This document shows positions 5,871 to 10,347 of a stretch of DNA of 10,347 nucleotides, piece by piece. The notes under the pieces are model-generated. The model was not told where the DNA came from and made no database searches. It saw only the letters and a program-made list of their open reading frames with translations. Position numbers and translations under genes: made by a program. Location of the stretch: NCBI GenBank assembly GCA_964247675.1, contig CAXTVW010000120.1, forward strand, positions 1 through 10,347, in the 5' to 3' direction. This DNA comes from BOG-908 sp964247675. GTDB taxonomy: Bacteria; Pseudomonadota; Alphaproteobacteria; Acetobacterales; Acetobacteraceae. How positions within the stretch are numbered: the stretch's first letter is position 1; each line of letters starts with the position of its first letter.

Positions 5871-7361
5871 TCAGTGCACGCCCACGATCGCCAGCGGATC
5901 ATCCCCGCGCAGGTCACGCACGCCCGCATCGTCGCGATGCCACCAGCCGCCGCCCAGCGCCTGGAACAGCGCCGTCGTATCCGCCAGCCGCGCGGCACGC
6001 GCCTGTATCAGGGTTAGCTCCGCCTGTAACGATGCTTGCTGCGCGTTGAGGATTCCCAGATAGGCTATTTGGCCCAAATTCACCTGCAGACGCACGATGC
6101 GCAGCGTCTCCGCGGCCGCCTGCTCCGCGCGTTCGGCCGCCGCGAGTGTGTCCGCGTCCGACTGCAGCGCGGCCAGCGTGTCGGCCACGTTCTGGAAGGC
6201 CATCAGCGTGGTGTTCTTGTAGTCCGCCGTAGCCTGCGCCAGTGCGGCACGCGCCGCGCGCGCCTTGTGCAGCAGCATGCCGCCATCGAACAGCGGCTGC
6301 GTCACCGAGGCGGCGATGGTCCAGAACCCGTTGCCGCTCGCGAACAGCTGCCGGAAGAAGTTCGATTGCGTGCCGCCCTGCGCCGACAGGGTCAAAGACG
6401 GCAGGCGATTGGCGACCGCCACGCCCACATTTGCGGTGGCTGCGTGCAGATTGGCTTCCGACTGGCGCACGTCCGGCCGCTGGTTGACCAGCGCAGCCGG
6501 CACGCTCATCGGCAGTTGCTTCGGCAAGGCAATCTCATCCAGCACGAACTGTTCCGGTATCACCTGGTCCGGCGTCACCCCCAGCAGCGTGGCAAGCGCA
6601 TCGCGCTGCTGATCGAGTTGCCGGCGCAGCGGCGGCAACGTGGCTTGCGCCTGTGCCAGCGCGGTCACCTGCGCCAACTGGTCCACGCCGGCGATCTGTC
6701 CCACGGCCAACTGCTTGTTGAGCACCGCAAGCAGTTCGCGTTCGGCGGCGATGATCTGCTCGGTGGCCTTGATCTGCGCTCGCAATGACGCCTCGTTGAT
6801 CGCCGCGTTCACGATGTTGGAGGTGAGCGTCAGATACGTCGCCTCCAGCTGGAAGCGCTGCTGCGCGGTCTGCGCCACCTGGTTCTCCACCTGCCGCCGG
6901 TTCAGGCCCCAGATGTCTGGCGAGTAGGAGACGGCGAGTTCCGCGGTGATCAGCGTGTAGTACGGGTTGCCGTTCAGCTGGTATCCGGATGCTACCGAGA
7001 CGCTTCGGGTCGCCGTCTTGTTGCGCGTCGGCTCGAAGGTGGCGCTCAGGCTGGGAAAGAAGTTGCCTTCCTGGGCATAGAGGTTCTCGCGCGACTGCAA
7101 CAGCGCCGCCTGTGCGGATTGCAGTGTGGGGTTTCCGGCGTACGCACGTTGTATCAGCGCGTTCAATTGCGGCGAGTGATATAGCGTCCACCACTGCCCG
7201 GGAATGTCCAGACCTCGAACGTAGGTCTGCGCATCGTCGCGCGCCGCCAGCGGCACCGGTGCGTAGCCTTGCGCGGCAGGCGGCGCCGGCCGGTGATAAT
7301 CCGGCCCTACCGCGCACCCACCCAGCGCACAGGCGCTGACCAGGCAGATCGCGCGCTGCAT
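5871..7361 (-). CDS. RND efflux outer-membrane channel lipoprotein (NodT/OprM-type)
   Basis: This 496-residue outer-membrane factor would form the trimeric channel through which the adjacent RND pump exports substrate. It starts with a lipoprotein signal: a hydrophobic stretch at 4-13 and lipobox LGGC with acylated Cys16, followed by AVGPDYHRP, the usual start of this family. The two TolC-like repeats are visible. The first has NPTLQSAQAALLQSREN and SYSPDIWGLNRRQVENQ (145-161). The second has VNQRPDVRQSEANLHAATAN (292-311), RLPSLTLSAQ (319-328) and TQPLFDGG (354-361). The long Ala/Gln-rich helices fit the periplasmic alpha-barrel. The ATG lies at 7361-7359 on the minus strand and shares one base with the pump stop (TGATG), so the two genes are translationally coupled. 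An upstream extension of this frame to 8396 runs through the pump gene out of frame and is not real. The stop lies 14 nt from palindromic element copy 4. Confidence 0.94.
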   Translation of the reverse strand: MQRAICLVSACALGGCAVGPDYHRPAPPAAQGYAPVPLAARDDAQTYVRGLDIPGQWWTLYHSPQLNALIQRAYAGNPTLQSAQAALLQSRENLYAQEGNFFPSLSATFEPTRNKTATRSVSVASGYQLNGNPYYTLITAELAVSYSPDIWGLNRRQVENQVAQTAQQRFQLEATYLTLTSNIVNAAINEASLRAQIKATEQIIAAERELLAVLNKQLAVGQIAGVDQLAQVTALAQAQATLPPLRRQLDQQRDALATLLGVTPDQVIPEQFVLDEIALPKQLPMSVPAALVNQRPDVRQSEANLHAATANVGVAVANRLPSLTLSAQGGTQSNFFRQLFASGNGFWTIAASVTQPLFDGGMLLHKARAARAALAQATADYKNTTLMAFQNVADTLAALQSDADTLAAAERAEQAAAETLRIVRLQVNLGQIAYLGILNAQQASLQAELTLIQARAARLADTTALFQALGGGWWHRDDAGVRDLRGDDPLAIVGVH

Positions 7362-10306
7362 CACTCGCCCGCCTTGGCCAGCGCCGGCTCGCTCTCGGGG
7401 CTCACCCTGCGGGAAAACATGTCGAGCAGAACGGGCAACACGGTCAGGAACAGGAACGGCGCGAGCGAGATGCCGCCCACAACCACCAGCGCCAGCGGCC
7501 GCTGCACCTGGCTGCCGATGCCGGTCGATACCGCAGCCGGCAGCAGCCCAACCATCGCCACCACGCACGTCATCACCACGGGCCGCAGCTGCACCGTACA
7601 GGTGCGCGCCACCGCGGCGTAACGCTCCGCCCCGCTTTCGATCTGCTGGTTGTAGTAGGTGACGATGATGATGCCGTCCATCGCCGCGATGCCCATAAGC
7701 GCCACGAANNNNNNNNNNNNNNNNNNNNNNNNNNNNNNNNNNNNNNNNNNNNNNNNNNNNNNNNNNNNNNNNNNNNNNNNNNNNNNNNNNNNNNNNNNNN
7801 NNNNNNNNATGTAGCGCTCCTGCCCTTCGCGGTAGATGAAGGACGCGCCGGACGCCAGTTTCACGGTCGCCACATCCACCAGCGGCACTGGTATCGTGCC
7901 GCTGCCGTTCGGGTTGGGCGCGTTGATGACGATGTGCCCGATCGAATCCAGATCCTGCCGGTATTGCGGCGATAGGCGCACGATGATCGGAAAGTTCCTG
8001 TCGCTGCCTTCCTCGTACACATTGCCCGCGGCTTGGCCGCCGATCGCCGCCTGCACCGTCGTGTTGATGTCGCCCGGCGCCAGGCCGTAGCGCGCGGCGC
8101 GCACGCGATCCACATCGATGCGCACCGTCGGCTGCCCAAGCGAACGCAGCACGGCCAGATCGGTAATGCCCGGCACTTTGCTCATCACATCGGCCATCTT
8201 GTTGGCCGTCGCTTCCAGCACGTTCAAGTCGCCGCCATATAGCTTGACGGAGTTCTCGCCTTTCACGCCGGACGCCGCCTCCTCCACGTTGTCCTCGATG
8301 TATTGGGAGAAGTTGAAGTCCACGCCAGGAAAAGCTGCGACAAGCTGCCTGGTCATGGTGGCGACAAGCTTCTCCTTGTCGACGCCGGAAGGCCATGCGT
8401 CGAACGGCTTCAGCGGCACGAAGAACTCCGCGTTGAAGAAGCCGGTGGCGTCCGTGCCGTCATCGGGGCGGCCGTGCTGGGAAACCACGGTGATCGTCTC
8501 CGGGTAACTGCCTATGATCCGCCTGATCGCATTCACCCGCCCGTCGCCGGCCTCCAGCGACACCGAAGTGGGCATGGTGGCGCGTATCCACAGATTGCCT
8601 TCCTCCAGCTTCGGCAGGAACTCCAACCCCAGCGAGCGCGTGCACAGCGCGCACACCACAAGCAGCACCGCCATCCCGCCAAGCGTCAGCAAACGGTTGG
8701 CCAGTGCCAGGCGCATCAGCGGCACATAGGCCCTGTGCAGCCGCTGCACGAACCTGGTGTCGCGCTCCTCCATCTTCGCCGGCAAGAAAATGGCACTCAG
8801 CGCCGGCGTCACCGTGAAGGTTGCGATCAGCCCGCCGGCGATGGCGTAGGCGTACGTCTTCGCCATCGGCCCGAAGATGTGTCCCTCGATCCCGCTCAGC
8901 GTGAACAGCGGCACGAAGGCCGCGATTATGATCGCCGCCGAGAAGAAAATGCCCTGGCTCACCTCGGTGGCCGCACCCGCGATTATCAACGCCTTGCCGC
9001 GCAGCCCGCTATCTGAACGGTCCCGATGAATCATCGAGTTGCGGAACCGCTGCGATGGCGGCTGCGACATGCGGCGAATGATGTTCTCCATCATGATCAC
9101 GGTGGCATCCACGATCAGCCCGAAATCGATCGCTCCCACGCTCAGCAAATTGGCTGACTCGCCCTTCATCAGGATCAGCCCGATGGCGAAAGAGAGCGCG
9201 AAGGGGATGGTGGCAGCCACGATCAGCGCCGCGCGCACGTTGCCCAGGAAGATGTATTGCAGGATGAAGATCAGCAGCACGCCTTCCACAAGGTTATGCA
9301 GCACGGTGTGCGTGGTCACGCGTATGAGGTCGGAGCGGTCGTAGATACGCGCGATATGCACGCCGGGTGGCAGGATGCCCGTGCTGTTGATCTTTTGCAC
9401 AAGCGCTTCCACCGCCTTGATCGTCGGCGTGCTCTCCGCACCGCGGCGCATCAGCACAATGCCCTGCACGATATCGTCCGCATCGTCCTGCCCGGCGATG
9501 CCCAACCGCGGCTGGTTGCCGATGCGCACCTCGGCCACGTCGCTGATACGCAGCGGGCTGTTGGTGTTTTGCGAGATCATCGTGTTGCGTATGTCGTCCA
9601 GCGAGTGGATCAACCCGATGCCTCGCACCACGGCGGCCTGGTCGCCGAAATTCACTGTCTGGCCGCCCACGTTGACGTTGGCGTTGTTCAGCGCGGCGAT
9701 AACCTGCGGGATCGTGACGCCGTAATGCAGCAGCTTCGGCTTGTCGATCTGCACCTCGAACGTCTTGGTTTTGCCGCCCCAGCCGTTCACGTCGATCACG
9801 CCGGGCACCGCCTTGAACCGGCGCTCCAGTATCCAGTCCTCGATCGTCTTGAGATCCATCACCGAGTAGCCTGGCGGCCCGACCACGCGGTAGCGGAATA
9901 TCTCGCCCACCGGGCTTTCCGGCGAGATGCCGGGTTGCGCCCCGTTCGGTAGCGGCGTGAGCTGGGACAGGCGGTTGATCACCCGTTGTTCGGCTTCCTG
10001 GTAGCCGAACGCGTAGCTGAACTGCACCTTCACGTCAGACAGGCCGAACAGGCTGATCGTGCGTATGGCGGTGATGTTCGGAATGCCCGCCATCTGCACT
10101 TCGATGGGGATGGTGATGTAGCGCTCGATCTCCTCCGCACTCTGCCCCGTGCTCTGGGTCACGATGTCCACCAGCGGCGGCACCGGATCGGGGTAGGCCT
10201 CGATGTTGAGGTTGATGAAGCTGACCACGCCGGCGGCGAAGGCGAACACGGTGAGGACTGCGACAAGGATTCGCTGGCGCAGGACGAAGGAGAACAGGCC
10301 GCTCAT
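7361..10306 (-). CDS. CzcA-like heavy-metal-type RND efflux permease, with assembly gap
   Basis: This inner-membrane proton-driven pump reads as 981 codons, including about 34 undefined residues from the N run. TM1 is at about 11-31. The periplasmic porter segments follow, then TM2-TM6 at about 335-508. The second periplasmic half includes FLPKLEEGNLWIRATMPT (563-580) and SQHGRPDDGTDATGFFNAEF (609-628), and the C-terminal membrane block has AAMDGIIIVTYYNQQ and STGIGSQVQRPLA. TM4 carries DFGLIVDATVIMMEN with Asp394, Asp400 and Glu407, the spacing of the proton-relay triad of the heavy-metal efflux (HME) family, e.g. CzcA Asp402/Asp408/Glu415. Substrate is unproven. By eye the Met corresponding to CusA Met672 is Glu here, which argues against a copper/silver pump. 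The start at 10306 has no obvious Shine-Dalgarno. It is the first gene of a pair with the channel gene. The adaptor (membrane fusion) gene is not in the window. Confidence 0.93.
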   Translation of the reverse strand: MSGLFSFVLRQRILVAVLTVFAFAAGVVSFINLNIEAYPDPVPPLVDIVTQSTGQSAEEIERYITIPIEVQMAGIPNITAIRTISLFGLSDVKVQFSYAFGYQEAEQRVINRLSQLTPLPNGAQPGISPESPVGEIFRYRVVGPPGYSVMDLKTIEDWILERRFKAVPGVIDVNGWGGKTKTFEVQIDKPKLLHYGVTIPQVIAALNNANVNVGGQTVNFGDQAAVVRGIGLIHSLDDIRNTMISQNTNSPLRISDVAEVRIGNQPRLGIAGQDDADDIVQGIVLMRRGAESTPTIKAVEALVQKINSTGILPPGVHIARIYDRSDLIRVTTHTVLHNLVEGVLLIFILQYIFLGNVRAALIVAATIPFALSFAIGLILMKGESANLLSVGAIDFGLIVDATVIMMENIIRRMSQPPSQRFRNSMIHRDRSDSGLRGKALIIAGAATEVSQGIFFSAAIIIAAFVPLFTLSGIEGHIFGPMAKTYAYAIAGGLIATFTVTPALSAIFLPAKMEERDTRFVQRLHRAYVPLMRLALANRLLTLGGMAVLLVVCALCTRSLGLEFLPKLEEGNLWIRATMPTSVSLEAGDGRVNAIRRIIGSYPETITVVSQHGRPDDGTDATGFFNAEFFVPLKPFDAWPSGVDKEKLVATMTRQLVAAFPGVDFNFSQYIEDNVEEAASGVKGENSVKLYGGDLNVLEATANKMADVMSKVPGITDLAVLRSLGQPTVRIDVDRVRAARYGLAPGDINTTVQAAIGGQAAGNVYEEGSDRNFPIIVRLSPQYRQDLDSIGHIVINAPNPNGSGTIPVPLVDVATVKLASGASFIYREGQERYXXXXXXXXXXXXXXXXXXXXXXXXXXXXXXXXXXFVALMGIAAMDGIIIVTYYNQQIESGAERYAAVARTCTVQLRPVVMTCVVAMVGLLPAAVSTGIGSQVQRPLALVVVGGISLAPFLFLTVLPVLLDMFSRRVSPESEPALAKAGE
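7709..7808. other. Assembly gap (100 Ns) inside the RND pump gene
   Basis: This is a run of exactly 100 undefined bases, the usual placeholder for a gap of unknown size. The flanking codons encode GQERY on the N-terminal side and FVALMGIAAMDG on the C-terminal side. From what I recall of related CzcA-type pumps, these blocks are normally separated by about 105-110 residues (end of the second porter domain, TM8, TM9 and most of TM10), so roughly 320-330 bp are missing here, not 100. Confidence 0.97.
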
Positions 10307-10323
10307 CGATGGATGTCCGGAAA

Positions 10324-10347
10324 GAAAGCAAGCGGTTCTTTTTTGAA
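10324..10347. repeat. Composite palindromic element, copy 5 (cut by window end)
   Basis: The last 24 bases read GAAAGCAAGCGGTTC, then T6, then GAA. They match the start of a left arm of the GGTTC type seen in copy 2 (641-655) in the same orientation. The copy begins 17 nt upstream of the RND pump start codon, so it lies in the 5' region of that minus-strand gene. The rest of the element is outside the window. Confidence 0.75.

Noticed and set aside
5871..8396. A continuous 841-codon minus-strand frame that would join the channel protein to a long N-terminal extension
   Set aside because: Codons upstream of 7361 are the out-of-frame reading of the RND pump gene and the N run. The real channel start is the ATG at 7361 with a lipoprotein signal and TGATG coupling.

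Overview
The window is a GC-rich, gene-dense stretch of bacterial chromosome, probably from an alphaproteobacterium of the acetic-acid-bacterium type (Acetobacteraceae). Two things suggest this. Codon use is strongly GC-biased. Also, A/T-tract palindromes built on a CTTC-T6-G-A7-GAAG core followed by CAAAAAACTTTT lie between genes, and I recall such repeats from Acetobacteraceae genomes. The family assignment rests on that recollection and was not tested by a search. A run of exactly 100 Ns shows that this is a draft assembly.

Layout. Positions 3-197 (+) are the 3' end of a PhyH-like Fe(II)/2-oxoglutarate dioxygenase gene. Positions 387-624 (+) hold the remains of a family 2 glycosyltransferase gene: the N-terminal part is recognisable, the middle is gone, and a short out-of-frame tail may be its original C-terminus. 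Positions 829-5708 (+) carry a leucine/isovalerate degradation block: isovaleryl-CoA dehydrogenase, then the beta (carboxyltransferase) and alpha (biotin carboxylase plus biotin carrier) subunits of 3-methylcrotonyl-CoA carboxylase. Together they convert isovaleryl-CoA to 3-methylglutaconyl-CoA. The hydratase and HMG-CoA lyase that would finish the pathway are not in the window. Positions 5871-10306 (-) encode a translationally coupled pair, a CzcA-type RND pump followed by its outer-membrane lipoprotein channel. The periplasmic adaptor gene is not in the window.

The most distinctive content is not coding. Every gap between genes that is more than an overlap contains one copy of a 137-161 bp composite palindromic element (225-361, 630-790, 3618-3770, 5711-5856, and a copy cut by the window end at 10324-10347). 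Each complete copy has two AT-rich hairpins in opposite orientation around a GC-rich core of variable sequence, an architecture like BIME/REP or MITE elements. Base changes between copies preserve the local hairpins even where they break pairing between the two arms.

No gene-free stretch exceeds 300 bases. The four complete inter-gene spaces (198-386, 625-828, 3591-3830, 5709-5870) consist mostly of these elements. I saw no tRNA, rRNA, CRISPR array, transposase gene or known riboswitch, and no convincing new multi-gene system.
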